47,501 nucleotides of DNA from the NCBI GenBank assembly GCA_003220595.1, contig QHSZ01000068.1, forward strand, positions 1-47,501, in the 5' to 3' direction. How positions within the stretch are numbered: the first letter of the stretch is position 1; the number at the start of each line of letters is the position of its first letter. This DNA comes from Candidatus Rokuibacteriota bacterium. Lineage in GTDB: Bacteria > Methylomirabilota > Methylomirabilia > Rokubacteriales > CSP1-6. The position numbers and the translations under genes were made by a program. Of the stretch, positions 14,808-23,847 are shown one piece after another. The notes below the pieces were generated by a model. That model was not told the origin of the DNA. It saw nothing but the letters and a program-made list of their open reading frames with translations, and did no database searches.

Positions 14808-15532
14808 GCCGCATGGACCCGGCCTACGTCGCGGTCCACCTGGAGGAGGACCGCCTGCACTGGTGGTTCAGGGGCCGGCTCGCGATCCTCCTCACGACGC
14901 TGCGGCAGGCGCTGCCGAGGCGCCGCGTGCGGCTTCTCGAGCTCGGCTGCGGCAGCGGCAACGTCCTCGCTGCGCTCGGCGAGTTCGGCGAGGCGGTCGG
15001 GATGGAGGTCCATCCCGACCTCGCCACGGCGGCGCGCGCCGCCGGCCTCGACGTGCGCCAGGGCGCCCTGCCCGACGACCTCGTGGTGCCGCCGGGCTGG
15101 GCCGACGTCGTCCTTCTCCTCGACGTGATCGAGCACGTCGCGGACGACGCCGCTGCGCTCGCGGTCGCGCGCCGGGCGCTCGCCTCGGGCGGTCTCCTCG
15201 TCGTGACGGTGCCTGCCTACCCGTGGCTCTGGAGCGCCCACGACGTCGCCCTCGGGCACCGCCGGCGCTACACCGCCCGCGGGCTCCGGCGTCTCGCCGA
15301 GGGGGCGGGGTTCACGGTGGAGCGCGTGAGCTATTTCAACACGCTCCTCTTCCCGGTGGTCGCGCTCGCGCGCGCGTGGAAGCGTTTCACCGGCGACGCG
15401 ACGCACGACCTCCACCGGCCGGCGCCCGTGCTGAACCGCGGGCTCGAGCGGCTGTTCGCCCTCGAGCGCTACGTCGTCCCGCGGGTCCCCCTGCCGTTCG
15501 GCGCTTCGTTGCTGCTGCTCGGGCGACGATGA
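14804..15532 (+). CDS. SAM-dependent class I methyltransferase
   Basis: The start is GTG 14804, overlapping the HIT stop, or ATG 14813 three codons later; I use 14804, giving 242 residues. Motif I LLELGCGSGNVLAAL binds SAM, followed by VGMEVHPDL (acidic residue for the ribose), and WADVVLLLDVIEHVADD (motif II and the DVIEHV pattern of the UbiE/Methyltransf_11-23 group). GGLLVVTVPAYPWLWSAHD and RRRYTARGLRRL are typical of methyltransferases that act on glycolipids, quinones or polysaccharide units. There is a hydrophobic C-terminal stretch (YFNTLLFPVVALARAW, ending LPFGASLLLLG) that may help contact the membrane. The stop overlaps the GT39-like start. Acceptor unknown. Confidence 0.88.
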   Translation: MSRMDPAYVAVHLEEDRLHWWFRGRLAILLTTLRQALPRRRVRLLELGCGSGNVLAALGEFGEAVGMEVHPDLATAARAAGLDVRQGALPDDLVVPPGWADVVLLLDVIEHVADDAAALAVARRALASGGLLVVTVPAYPWLWSAHDVALGHRRRYTARGLRRLAEGAGFTVERVSYFNTLLFPVVALARAWKRFTGDATHDLHRPAPVLNRGLERLFALERYVVPRVPLPFGASLLLLGRR

Positions 15533-17688
15533 TCCGCGCCCTGTGCGGAAAGGGCCCCGAGTTGGCGCTCGTTGCCGCGGCGTTCACGGTCCTGGCGGCG
15601 ACCGCCGCGGTCTGGCTCGCATGGGACCGGCGTCCCCCCGAATGGGACCACGCGAACCACCTCGAGCGCGCCGTCGTCTGCGCCCGCGACATGGCGCGGG
15701 GCGACGCGCGCGCGATCCTCGAGCGCTCGTCGTTCTATCCGCCGCTCGTGCCCTGCGCCGCGGGGCTCGCGTACCGGCTCTGGCCGTCTGACGTCGCCGC
15801 GGCCCACGCCGTGCTTCTCGCGTTCCTGGGCCTCGGGATGGCAGCGGCGTACGCGCTCGGGCGCCAGGTCGCGGGGGGCGCCGAGGGCGTCGTCGCCGCG
15901 CTCGTGTTCGGGAGCGCGCCCTTCACCATCTTCTCGTCGCTCCGGTTCCAGCTCGACCTGCCGCTCGCATCGATGGTCGCCCTCGCCGTCGCGATCCTGC
16001 TCCGCACCGAGGCCTTCGAGCGGCGCTCCTGGTCGCTCGCCTTCGGCGTGGTCCTCGGGCTCGGGATGCTGACGAAGCCCCCGTTCGCCGCGTACGTCCT
16101 GCCCGTGCTCGCGCTCGTTCTGGCCCGTGTGCGGACGCGGCGCGCGCTCGTGACCGCTCTGCTCGCCGGGCTCCTCGGCGGCGTGCTGGCGCTGCCGTGG
16201 TACGGCCCGCGGCTCCTCGGCATGGCGCCCCAGGTGGCCGCGCGCTCGTTCAGGCAGGCCGCGGAGTCCGGACACCCCGAGCCCCTGACGGCGACGGCGC
16301 TCACCTTCTACCCCCGGTGGTTCGTGCCGCAATTCGGGCTCGTCGCGACGCTCCTGTTCGTCGTCGGCGCCGCCGTCGCAGCGGCCCGGCGGCAGTGGCT
16401 TATGCTCGTCGGCGCGCTCACGCCGCTCGCGGTCGTCACGATGATCCAGAACAAGAACCTGCGCTACGCGCTTCCTCTCTTGCCCTTCGTGGCCGTGCTC
16501 GCCGGCGTGGGGTTCGGCGCCTTGCGCGGGCGCCCGCGCGCGCTCGCGCTGGTGGCGCTCGTCGCCGGTGCGGCGCTGCAGCTCTCAGCGACCGCGTTCG
16601 CTGTCCCGGCGATCCCGACGCTGCCCGGGCTGGGCGTCCCGCTGCTGCTCGGCTCCCCGCCGACCCGCGACGACTGGCGTCATCGCGACATCCTGGCTCT
16701 CCTCGCGAAGGACAGCCGCGGGGACGCGGCGACCGTCAGCGTGGTCCCGAACGACAACTTCTTCTCCGTGAGCAACTTCCGTTACTACGGCGTGCGCCAG
16801 GGCCTCCCGCTGCGGTGGGCGCGCGGCTGGGACGGCGAGCCCGTCGGGGTCGACTACATGATCCTCAAGACGGGCGCGCAGGGCCCGGTGTGGACGGCCG
16901 AGCGTCCCCGTCGTATCGCCGAGCGCCTCGCCGCCGACCCGAGCTTGGTGCGCGTGTACCCGGTCATCGGCGAGTGGACGCTCCCCGACGGCTCCACGGC
17001 GACGCTCAGGGCACGGCGGCTCGGACCCGGGGTCGCCGCCGCTCCCGCGCGCCTCGCCCGCGCCGCCGAGCACGCCGTGAGGCGGCGGCTTGCCGAGGTC
17101 GCGCGCGACGTCGAAGGCCTCGAGGTGCGCATCGTCCACGGCGACTCGATCCGGCGGGGCCGTCTCGAGCGCATCGAGATCGTCGCCGGCGCCGCGACGG
17201 TCGGTGAGCTCTGGCGCCGGAATGCGGCGCTCCTGCGTGTGCACGATCTCAGGATCGTCTTCGAGGACGTTCTGGTGAACCCGTGGAGCCTCGAGACGAC
17301 CGGCCGCCTCGACCCCCTCGATGCCCGGCAGGTCCGCCTCCAGCAGGCGACCATCCGCGCCGCCGACTTCGTCCAGTTCCTGCGCGACCTCAAGGACTTC
17401 CGTCAGGCCAGCGTCGAGCTCCTGGACGGGGCGCTCGCGTTCGTCTTCAGGCAACCGGGCCCGGACGTCTCCGGCCGCGTGAGGATCCTGCCGTCGGCGG
17501 AGCGGCCGTTCGAGGTCGGCTTCGAGGGCGTCCGGCTCGGCGGTGTTCCGGTGCCGGGGATCGTGCTCGACTGGGTGGTCCGCGGCTACGATCCCACGCT
17601 GAGGCTGGCGAGCCGCCTGCCCGTGCCGGTCGAGATCGGGCGTGTGATGATCGCCCGCGACGCGATCCGGATCTCGCCGAGCCGCTGA
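15529..17688 (+). CDS. GT39-like membrane glycosyltransferase fused to DUF2993/LmeA-like domain
   Basis: ATG 15529 overlaps the methyltransferase stop; the product has 719 residues. The first ~390 residues are a multi-spanning membrane protein: a signal-anchor helix (LALVAAAFTVLAATAAVWLAW), a first outside loop with RRPPEWDHANHLERA containing the acidic residue expected of GT-C/PMT-type enzymes, then about nine more hydrophobic segments and NKNLRYALPLLPF. A soluble region follows (about 395-505). Residues from about 510 to the end (VEGLEVRIVHGDSIRRGRLERI, ADFVQFLRDLKDF, SGRVRILPS, VPVPGIVLDWVV, LPVPVEIGRV) read like a DUF2993/LmeA lipid-binding domain; this call is moderate. The GT part should take sugar from a polyprenyl phosphate at the outer membrane face. 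One uninterrupted frame spans both parts. Confidence 0.75.
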   Translation: MIRALCGKGPELALVAAAFTVLAATAAVWLAWDRRPPEWDHANHLERAVVCARDMARGDARAILERSSFYPPLVPCAAGLAYRLWPSDVAAAHAVLLAFLGLGMAAAYALGRQVAGGAEGVVAALVFGSAPFTIFSSLRFQLDLPLASMVALAVAILLRTEAFERRSWSLAFGVVLGLGMLTKPPFAAYVLPVLALVLARVRTRRALVTALLAGLLGGVLALPWYGPRLLGMAPQVAARSFRQAAESGHPEPLTATALTFYPRWFVPQFGLVATLLFVVGAAVAAARRQWLMLVGALTPLAVVTMIQNKNLRYALPLLPFVAVLAGVGFGALRGRPRALALVALVAGAALQLSATAFAVPAIPTLPGLGVPLLLGSPPTRDDWRHRDILALLAKDSRGDAATVSVVPNDNFFSVSNFRYYGVRQGLPLRWARGWDGEPVGVDYMILKTGAQGPVWTAERPRRIAERLAADPSLVRVYPVIGEWTLPDGSTATLRARRLGPGVAAAPARLARAAEHAVRRRLAEVARDVEGLEVRIVHGDSIRRGRLERIEIVAGAATVGELWRRNAALLRVHDLRIVFEDVLVNPWSLETTGRLDPLDARQVRLQQATIRAADFVQFLRDLKDFRQASVELLDGALAFVFRQPGPDVSGRVRILPSAERPFEVGFEGVRLGGVPVPGIVLDWVVRGYDPTLRLASRLPVPVEIGRVMIARDAIRISPSR

Positions 17689-17728
17689 GCGCCGGGCCCT
17701 GCTCTGAGCGATCCAAGGGAGGAGCGCC

Positions 17729-18397
17729 ATGCGAGAATCCGCCGAGGCCAAGCGCCGGCGCGCCAGGAAGATCGTCGCCGCCCTCAAGAAGGCCTATCCC
17801 GACGCGAAGATCGCGCTCAATTTCTCGACGCCGCTCGAGCTCGTCGTGGCGACGATCCTCGCCGCCCAGTGCACCGATGAGCGCGTGAACATGGTGACGC
17901 CCGCGCTCTTTCGGAAGTACCGGACAGCCCCCGACTGGACCGCGGCCGACCTCGCGACGCTCGAGGGCGAGATCCACTCGACCGGCTTCTTTCGCGCGAA
18001 GGCGCGCTCGATCGTCGGCATGGCGAGGGCGCTCGTCGAGCGGCACGGCGGGGACGTGCCGCGGACGCGCGACGAGCTGACCGCGCTGCCCGGCGTGGGA
18101 CTCAAGACCGCCAATGTCGTGCTGGGGAACGCCTTCGGCCAGCAGGCGATCGCCGTCGACACCCACGTCTTCCGCGTCTCCCAGCGGCTGGGGCTCGCGA
18201 AGTCCGACGACCCCGACGAGATCCACGCTCAGCTGGTCCTGGTCCTGCCGAAGAAGGAGTGGACGCTCGCGACGCATCTCTTGACGACGCACGGGCGCCG
18301 GACCTGCTCCGCGCGGGCGCCCCTGTGTCCCGCCTGCCCGGTAAAGGCGGTCTGTCCGTGGCCCGACAAGACGCGCGTGTCGACGGCGAAGCGTTGA
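17729..18397 (+). CDS. nth: endonuclease III
   Basis: Nth removes oxidised pyrimidines from DNA and nicks the abasic site. The 222-residue protein has the HhH-GPD core: AAQCTDERVN, the helix-hairpin-helix LPGVGLKTANVVLGNAFG with catalytic Lys126, and AVDTHVFRV with catalytic Asp144. The C-terminal [4Fe-4S] loop has Cys193-x6-Cys200-x2-Cys203-x5-Cys209. Length is standard. ATG 17729 follows a strong AAGGGAGGAG at 17715-17724. It stands 40 bp after the glycosyltransferase operon, and its TGA lies within the putative rplM promoter -35 box. Confidence 0.96.
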   Translation: MRESAEAKRRRARKIVAALKKAYPDAKIALNFSTPLELVVATILAAQCTDERVNMVTPALFRKYRTAPDWTAADLATLEGEIHSTGFFRAKARSIVGMARALVERHGGDVPRTRDELTALPGVGLKTANVVLGNAFGQQAIAVDTHVFRVSQRLGLAKSDDPDEIHAQLVLVLPKKEWTLATHLLTTHGRRTCSARAPLCPACPVKAVCPWPDKTRVSTAKR

Positions 18398-18422
18398 CAC
18401 TGACGCGGTTTTCCCTTAAGCT
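18394..18422 (+). promoter_or_regulatory. putative promoter of rplM-rpsI
   Basis: A perfect TTGACA (18394-18399) overlaps the nth stop; 17 bp downstream is a weak TAAGCT (18417-18422). The following leader to 18479 is unusually A/T-rich for this window (TTTTCCCTTAAG, AATTTTTCTGTTTGG), as expected for a ribosomal protein promoter/leader. The -10 match is poor, so the exact start site is uncertain. Confidence 0.35.
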
Positions 18423-18479
18423 TGATCGTTGCGAATTTTTCTGTTTGGACGCCCACTTAGAGCCGTCGAGGGGACGCTG

Positions 18480-18947
18480 ATGCCGACGTCGATGCCCAAG
18501 GAGAGCGAGATCGAGCGGAAGTGGTTCGTCGTCGACGCGCAGGGCCAAGTGCTGGGGCGCCTGGCCAGCCGCGTCGCGTCAATCCTCCGCGGGAAGCACA
18601 AACCCACCTTTGCGCCCCACCTGGACGTCGGCGATCACGTCGTCGTGGTGAACGCCGAGAAGATCCATCTCACGGGGCGCAAGCTGAGCGACAAGCGCTA
18701 TCGCTGGCACACCGGCTACATCGGCGGCCTGCGCGACGTCTCCGCGGAGACGATGCTGCGGAGCCATCCCGACCGCGTCATCGAGTGGGCGGTGCAGGGG
18801 ATGCTGCCGAAGAACCGGCTCGGCAAGGCGATGGCGAAGAAGCTCAAGGTGTACCGCGGTGCCGAGCATCCACACCAGGCGCAGCAGCCCGAGCCGCTGC
18901 CGGCGCCGGCACGCGGCGCCGCCGGGAAAGCCGCGGGGGTCCGCTGA
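18480..18947 (+). CDS. rplM: 50S ribosomal protein L13
   Basis: L13 binds 23S rRNA early in large-subunit assembly. I start at ATG 18480, after GAGGGG at 18469-18474; an in-frame ATG at 18429 would add a non-homologous extension reaching into the leader. The 155-residue protein shows the family's order: [43 protein letters not shown], the [11 protein letters not shown] loop, and [21 protein letters not shown]. The [14 protein letters not shown] end is followed by an Ala/Gly/Arg-rich tail of about 15 residues beyond the usual ~142-residue length. It overlaps rpsI by one base (TGATG), the standard rplM-rpsI pair. Confidence 0.97.
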   Translation: MPTSMPKESEIERKWFVVDAQGQVLGRLASRVASILRGKHKPTFAPHLDVGDHVVVVNAEKIHLTGRKLSDKRYRWHTGYIGGLRDVSAETMLRSHPDRVIEWAVQGMLPKNRLGKAMAKKLKVYRGAEHPHQAQQPEPLPAPARGAAGKAAGVR

Positions 18948-19342
18948 TGGCAGTGCTCGACAGGTTCTACGCCACGGGACGTCGCAAGACGTCGGTCGCT
19001 CGCGTGTGGGTGCGCCCGGGGTCGGGACGCATCGTCGTCAACCGGCGCGCCTTCGAGGATTACTTCCCACGCGAGACGCTGCGGATGATCATCGCGCAGC
19101 CGCTGCAGATCACGAACACCCTCGGGCAGTTCGACGTGCTCATCACCGTCAAGGGCGGCGGGCCCTCGGGCCAGGCGGGCGCCGTGCGCCACGGGATCTC
19201 GCGCGCGCTCGCCCGCTACGACGACAAGCTGCGCCTGCCGCTGAAGAAGGCCGGCCTGCTGACCCGGGACCCGCGCATGCGCGAGCGGAAGAAGTACGGC
19301 CAGCCCGGCGCCCGGCAGAAGTTCCAGTACTCGAAGCGGTAG
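18947..19342 (+). CDS. rpsI: 30S ribosomal protein S9
   Basis: S9 is a small-subunit protein whose C-terminal tail reaches the P-site tRNA anticodon. The 131-residue product starts at ATG 18947, sharing one base with the L13 stop. It contains [36 protein letters not shown], the [19 protein letters not shown] core and the conserved [27 protein letters not shown]-type ending, of which the terminal SKR contacts tRNA. Length is normal. It is followed closely by argC, 18 bp to its chosen start, with no terminator visible, so the arginine genes may be read through from this ribosomal unit. Confidence 0.97.
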   Translation: MAVLDRFYATGRRKTSVARVWVRPGSGRIVVNRRAFEDYFPRETLRMIIAQPLQITNTLGQFDVLITVKGGGPSGQAGAVRHGISRALARYDDKLRLPLKKAGLLTRDPRMRERKKYGQPGARQKFQYSKR

Positions 19343-19359
19343 TGCCTGGACGGCCCGAC

Positions 19360-20409
19360 GTGGCGCGCGTAGCGGTCGCCGGAGCGAGCGGCTACATGGG
19401 AGCCGAGCTCCTCCGGCTCCTCCTCGGCCACTCGAAGGTCCGCCTGATGGGTGTGACCTCCGACCGCCTCGCGGGAGAGCCGTTGGCTCGCGCGTACCCG
19501 CATCTGCGCGCGATCACCGATCTCCGCTTCCACGAGCTCGACGCCGACTGGCTCGCGGACACGGCCGACGTGGTGTTCCTGGCCCTGCCCCACATGGAGT
19601 CGCAGAAGATCGTCCCGCTGCTGCGGCGGCGCGGCGTCAAGGCGATCGACCTCTCGGCCGACTATCGGCTGCGCGACGCGAACGACTACGTCACCTGGTA
19701 CAAGGCGCCACACACGGACCTCGCGGGGCTCGCCGAGGCCGTCTACGGCCTGCCCGAGCTCCACCGCAAGGCGATCGCCGGCGCGTCGCTCGTCGCCGCG
19801 CCGGGCTGTTACCCCGCGGGCGCGGTGCTCGCCACGGCGCCCCTCCTCAAGCGCGGGCTCGCCAGGCTCGAGGGCATTGTGATCGATGGCAAGTCCGGCG
19901 TCACCGGCGCCGGCGCCCAGGGTCGGAAGGTCGAGCCGATGTACCTCTACACCGAGGCCAACGAAAACGTGCAGGCCTACGGCGTCGCGAGCCACCGGCA
20001 CACGCCGGAGATCGAGCAGGAGCTCGGGGCGCTCGCGGGCGCGCCGGTGCGGGTCTCGTTCACGCCGCACCTGCTGCCGCTCAACCGGGGCCTCTTCACG
20101 ACCGCCTCGGTGGCGCTCACGCAGGCGCTCCCGACGGGGGCGCTGCTCGAGGTGTACCGCGAGTTCTACGCGGGTGAGCCGTTCGTCCGCGTGCTCGACG
20201 AGGGCGAGCAGCCGGCGACGCGCGCGGTCGTCGGCTCGAACTACTGCGACGTCACGGTGGTCGCCGACGCGCGGACGGGGCGGGCAGTGTGCCTGTCGGC
20301 CCTCGACAACCTCGGCAAGGGCGGCTCGGCCAACGGTGTGCAGAACCTCAACATCCTCTCTGGCTGGCCCGAGCGTGCGGGGCTCGAGGCGCCGCCGGTG
20401 TACCCCTAG
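19360..20409 (+). CDS. argC: N-acetyl-gamma-glutamyl-phosphate reductase
   Basis: ArgC reduces N-acetylglutamyl phosphate to the semialdehyde in arginine synthesis. I choose GTG 19360 because the protein then opens MARVAVAGASGYMGAELLRLL, as ArgC proteins do; GTG 19342, overlapping the rpsI stop, would add six residues. The 349 residues include the NADP-binding GASGYMG, AIDLSADYRLRD, YGLPELHR, AAPGCYPAGAVLA with the catalytic cysteine, GKSGVTGAGAQGR, and SHRHTPEIEQEL with a catalytic histidine. The ending LDNLGKGGSANGVQNLNIL is also typical. It lies directly before argJ (4-bp gap); the remaining arginine genes are not in the window. Confidence 0.95.
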   Translation: MARVAVAGASGYMGAELLRLLLGHSKVRLMGVTSDRLAGEPLARAYPHLRAITDLRFHELDADWLADTADVVFLALPHMESQKIVPLLRRRGVKAIDLSADYRLRDANDYVTWYKAPHTDLAGLAEAVYGLPELHRKAIAGASLVAAPGCYPAGAVLATAPLLKRGLARLEGIVIDGKSGVTGAGAQGRKVEPMYLYTEANENVQAYGVASHRHTPEIEQELGALAGAPVRVSFTPHLLPLNRGLFTTASVALTQALPTGALLEVYREFYAGEPFVRVLDEGEQPATRAVVGSNYCDVTVVADARTGRAVCLSALDNLGKGGSANGVQNLNILSGWPERAGLEAPPVYP

Positions 20410-20413
20410 CGCG

Positions 20414-21634
20414 ATGGCGTCACCGGAGTTGGACTGGCTCGAGGGTGGTGTCACCGCCGTGCCCGGCATTCTCGCGGCCGGCGTCGCGGCCGGCATCAAG
20501 CCCACCGGCAAGAAGGATCTCGCGCTGATCTATTCCTCGACGCCGGCGCGCGTGGCGGCGCAGTTCACCTCCAACCAGGTCAAGGGCGCGCCCGTACTGG
20601 TCTCGATGGAGCACGCGCGCGGCGGGCAGGCGCAGGCGATCCTCGCCTCGAGCGGCTGCGCCAACGTCTGTACGGGCGAGCGCGGCATCAAGGACGCGCG
20701 CGAGATGACGAAGCTCGCCGGCGAGCTCTTGCGGATCCCCGCGAACCACGTGCTCGTGGCGTCCACGGGCGTGATCGGCGTGCCGCTCCCGATGGACAAG
20801 GTCCGCGTGGCGCTGCCGAAGCTCGTGAAGGCGCTCTCGCCGCAGGGCGGCCGGGCTGCGGCCGAGGCGATCCTGACGACCGACACGCGGACGAAGGAGG
20901 CGGCCCTGCGGCTCGAGGTGAACCGCCGGCCGGTCACGCTCGGTGGGGTCGCGAAGGGCGTTGGCATGCTCGAGCCCCACCTGGCGACGATGTTCTGCTT
21001 CGTCGCGACCGACGCAGCGCTCACGCGTGACGCGCTGCGCGGGGTCGTCCGCCGCGCGGTAGACCGCTCCTTCAACCGGATCTCCGTGGACTCGGACCAG
21101 TCGACGAGCGACACCGTCGCGGTGCTGGCCAACGGCCTCGCCGAGAGCGCGCCGCTCGAGGAGGGCGGGCGGGGCCTGCGCCAGTTCGCCGCCGGGCTCG
21201 GGGCGCTCATGACGAAGCTCGCGCGGATGCTGGTCGCTGACGGCGAGGGGGCGACGAAGCTCGTGGCCGTCACCGTACGCGGCGCGACGAGCCGACGCGA
21301 CGCCCTGCTGGCCGCGCGCAGCGTGGCGAACTCGCCGCTCGTGAAGGCCGCGATCAACGGCGCCGACCCCAACTGGGGGCGGATCATGATGGCCCTCGGA
21401 AAGTCGGCGGCGCGCGTGGAGCAGGAGAAGGTCTCGATCCTGTTCCAGGACGAGCGCGTGGTCGAGCGGGGCATGCTGCGGGACGGCGTGCGCCTCGAGC
21501 GGGTCAGGGAGATCATGGGAGGGCAGGAGTACGCCATCACGATCGACCTGGGGCTGGGGCGCGGAGAGGAGCAGGTCTTCACCTGCGACCTCAGTGAGGA
21601 GTACGTACGGATCAACGGCAAGTACACGACGTAG
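20414..21634 (+). CDS. argJ: glutamate N-acetyltransferase / ornithine acetyltransferase
   Basis: ArgJ moves acetyl from N-acetylornithine to glutamate, closing the acetyl cycle of arginine synthesis; some forms also use acetyl-CoA. The 406-residue precursor is expected to cut itself between Ala191 and Thr192 in [10 protein letters not shown], producing two chains with Thr192 as nucleophile. Other landmarks are [11 protein letters not shown], the oxyanion pair near [39 protein letters not shown], and the C-terminal [11 protein letters not shown]-type end. ATG 20414 follows argC after 4 bp. The presence of ArgJ implies the recycling route and that a separate ArgE may be unnecessary. Whether it is mono- or bifunctional cannot be told. 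Confidence 0.95.
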   Translation: MASPELDWLEGGVTAVPGILAAGVAAGIKPTGKKDLALIYSSTPARVAAQFTSNQVKGAPVLVSMEHARGGQAQAILASSGCANVCTGERGIKDAREMTKLAGELLRIPANHVLVASTGVIGVPLPMDKVRVALPKLVKALSPQGGRAAAEAILTTDTRTKEAALRLEVNRRPVTLGGVAKGVGMLEPHLATMFCFVATDAALTRDALRGVVRRAVDRSFNRISVDSDQSTSDTVAVLANGLAESAPLEEGGRGLRQFAAGLGALMTKLARMLVADGEGATKLVAVTVRGATSRRDALLAARSVANSPLVKAAINGADPNWGRIMMALGKSAARVEQEKVSILFQDERVVERGMLRDGVRLERVREIMGGQEYAITIDLGLGRGEEQVFTCDLSEEYVRINGKYTT

Positions 21635-21665
21635 CGCACCATCACGCACGCCGCGCACATTCGGT

Positions 21666-21680
21666 CGGAGCGACGCTCCG
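21666..21680 (+). promoter_or_regulatory. GC-rich hairpin in rpsB leader
   Basis: CGGAGCG (21666-21672) and CGCTCCG (21674-21680) are perfect inverted arms; allowing a GAC loop gives a 6-bp stem. It lies 34 bp before ATG 21714 and 24 bp before the strong AAGGAGG (21704-21710). It could be the remains of a terminator after argJ or part of an S2-binding leader; there is no T tract, and I cannot decide between them. Confidence 0.3.
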
Positions 21681-21713
21681 GAGCGCGGCGGAGGACAAAC
21701 CGAAGGAGGCCGC

Positions 21714-22487
21714 ATGGCGACGCTGACGATGAAGGAGCTGCTGGAGGCCGGGGTGCATTTCGGCCACCAGACCAAGCGCTGGAACCCGAAGATGCAGAAG
21801 TACATCTTCGGTGAGCGAAACGGGATCTACATCATCGACCTCCAGAAGACCCTGAAGAAGTTCCGCGAGGCGTACGCCTTCGTGCGCGACCTGGCCGCCG
21901 GCGGGGGGACGGTCCTCTTCATCGGCACGAAGAAACAGGCGCAGGAGAGCGTCTTCGAAGAGGCGACCCGCTGCGGGATGTTCTACGTCAACCAGCGGTG
22001 GCTGGGCGGGACGCTGACGAACTTCGCGACGATCCGCAAGTCGATCGCGCGGCTCAAGAAGCTCGAGGAGATGAAGGAGACCGGCGAGTTCGAGCGGCTG
22101 CCGAAGAAGGAGGCGCTCGAGCTCGACCGCGAGCGCGAGAAGCTCCAGAAGGCGCTCGTGGGCATCAAGGCCATGGAGCAGTTGCCCGCGGCGGTGTTCA
22201 TCATCGATCCGCGCAAGGAGCGGATCGGGGTCGCCGAGGCGCAGCGGCTCGGCATCCCGATCGTGGCCATCGTGGACACGAACTGCGACCCGACCGGGAT
22301 CGACTATGCGATCCCCGGCAACGACGACGCAATCCGCGCCGTCCGGCTCATCACCGCGCGCATCGCCGACGCGATCAACGAAGGGCGGGGTACCCTCGCG
22401 AAGGACGAGGCCGAGGGCGCGGCGGCCGAGGCGTCCGAGACGGCCGCGGAGCCCATCGAGATGGCCGCGGCCGAGACGGAGGACTAG
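21714..22487 (+). CDS. rpsB: 30S ribosomal protein S2
   Basis: S2 is a late-binding small-subunit protein that helps dock S1. The 257-residue protein starts at ATG 21714 after an ideal AAGGAGG (21704-21710). Conserved parts are [78 protein letters not shown], and [23 protein letters not shown]. An acidic Ala/Glu-rich tail of about 30 residues follows, as in many high-GC lineages. tsf begins 3 bp after its stop, the standard rpsB-tsf order. Confidence 0.97.
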   Translation: MATLTMKELLEAGVHFGHQTKRWNPKMQKYIFGERNGIYIIDLQKTLKKFREAYAFVRDLAAGGGTVLFIGTKKQAQESVFEEATRCGMFYVNQRWLGGTLTNFATIRKSIARLKKLEEMKETGEFERLPKKEALELDREREKLQKALVGIKAMEQLPAAVFIIDPRKERIGVAEAQRLGIPIVAIVDTNCDPTGIDYAIPGNDDAIRAVRLITARIADAINEGRGTLAKDEAEGAAAEASETAAEPIEMAAAETED

Positions 22488-22490
22488 CCG

Positions 22491-23096
22491 ATGGCGTCGA
22501 ACGCCCAGCTGGTGAAGGCGCTCCGCGACCGCACGGGCGCGGGCGTGATGGACTGCAAGGAGGCCCTCCAGGACGCCAAGGGCGACCTCGAGCACGCCGT
22601 CGAGTACCTCCGGAAGAAGGGGCTCGCGCAGGCGGCCAGGCGCGCCCACCGGGAGGTGAAGGAGGGTGTCGTCGGCGCGTACATCCACCCCGGCGCGAAG
22701 CTCGGGGTGCTCGTCGAGGTGGACTGCGAGACCGATTTCGTCGCCAAGACCGACGCGTTCCAGGCGCTCGTCAAGGACCTCGGCATGCAGATCGCCGCCG
22801 CGAACCCGCAGTACGTGTCGCGCGAGGACGTGCCCGGCGCCGTCCTCGAGAAAGAGCGTGAGATCTACCGCGGGCAGCTCGCGGACCAGAAGAAGCCGCC
22901 GCAAGTGATCGACAAGATCATCGAGGGCAAGCTCGAGAAGTTCTTCAGCGAGCAGTGCCTGCTCGAGCAGGCCTTCGTCAAGGACGCCTCCGGGAAGACC
23001 CGGGTGAAGGACCTCGTCGACGGCGTCAATGCGAAGACGGGCGAGCGCGTCGTCGTCAAGCGCTTCGCGCGGTTTCAGGTCGGCGAGGCGGGGTAG
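22491..23096 (+). CDS. tsf: elongation factor Ts (short form)
   Basis: EF-Ts reloads EF-Tu by exchanging GDP for GTP. At 201 residues this is the short type, similar to Thermus, lacking much of the second core subdomain and coiled coil found in the ~283-residue E. coli protein. The N-terminal UBA-like domain ([21 protein letters not shown]), the YLRKKG helix and the EF-Tu contact [16 protein letters not shown] are complete. The C-terminal part runs [23 protein letters not shown] and ends in [11 protein letters not shown], the normal final strand, so the protein is not truncated. It lies between rpsB and pyrH with 2-3 bp gaps. Confidence 0.96.
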   Translation: MASNAQLVKALRDRTGAGVMDCKEALQDAKGDLEHAVEYLRKKGLAQAARRAHREVKEGVVGAYIHPGAKLGVLVEVDCETDFVAKTDAFQALVKDLGMQIAAANPQYVSREDVPGAVLEKEREIYRGQLADQKKPPQVIDKIIEGKLEKFFSEQCLLEQAFVKDASGKTRVKDLVDGVNAKTGERVVVKRFARFQVGEAG

Positions 23097-23098
23097 CC

Positions 23099-23842
23099 AT
23101 GGCGGCGGGTGCGGGCACCGCACGCCCGGCGTACCGCCGTATCGTCCTGAAGATCTCGGGCGAGGCGCTCGCCGGGAGCCAGGGCTACGGGATCGATCCG
23201 CTGATGCTCGAACGGGTCGCGGGGGAGCTGCGTGAGGTGACGGCGCTGGGCGTCCAGGTTGCCATCGTGATCGGCGGCGGCAACATCTTCCGGGGCGTGG
23301 CGGCGAGCGCCGACGGCATGGACCGGGCGACGGCCGACTACATGGGCATGCTCGCGACGGTCATCAACGCCCTCGCCCTCCAGGATGCGCTCGAGAAGGC
23401 GGGCCTGCAGACGCGCGTGCTCTCCGCGATCGAGATGCGCGCGGTGGCCGAGCCGTACATCCGGCGACGCGCGATCCGGCACCTCGAGAAGGGGCGCGTC
23501 GTGATCTTCGCGGCCGGTACCGGCAACCCCTTCTTCACGACCGACACCGCGGGCGCGCTGCGCGCGGTCGAGATCGGCGCCGACGCGATCATGAAGGCCA
23601 CGAAGGTCGACGGCATCTACTCGGCCGACCCGAAGAAGGATGCGACGGCACACTACCTGCCACGCGTCACCTACATCGACGCGCTCAATCAGCGGTTGCA
23701 AGTGATGGATACGACGGCCATCTCGCTCTGCATGGAGAACGCGCTGCCGATCGTCGTCTTCGATCTGACCCGGCCCGGGAACATCCGGCGCATCGTCCTG
23801 GGCGAGCCGGTCGGCTCGATCGTGTCCTCCGGAGGAGGCTGA
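23099..23842 (+). CDS. pyrH: uridylate kinase
   Basis: PyrH phosphorylates UMP to UDP and belongs to the amino-acid kinase fold. The 247-residue protein shows [15 protein letters not shown], the glycine-rich [10 protein letters not shown] loop, [16 protein letters not shown], the [22 protein letters not shown] segment, [19 protein letters not shown] for UMP and nucleotide binding, and [13 protein letters not shown]. Length and order are standard for the hexameric bacterial enzyme, which is usually activated by GTP and inhibited by UTP. ATG 23099 follows tsf after 2 bp. It is in the widespread rpsB-tsf-pyrH-frr order. Confidence 0.97.
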   Translation: MAAGAGTARPAYRRIVLKISGEALAGSQGYGIDPLMLERVAGELREVTALGVQVAIVIGGGNIFRGVAASADGMDRATADYMGMLATVINALALQDALEKAGLQTRVLSAIEMRAVAEPYIRRRAIRHLEKGRVVIFAAGTGNPFFTTDTAGALRAVEIGADAIMKATKVDGIYSADPKKDATAHYLPRVTYIDALNQRLQVMDTTAISLCMENALPIVVFDLTRPGNIRRIVLGEPVGSIVSSGGG

Positions 23843-23847
23843 CGGGA

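Noticed and set aside
22491-23096. Truncated EF-Ts
   Set aside because: The shorter length matches the known compact form, and the final strand and stop are normal.
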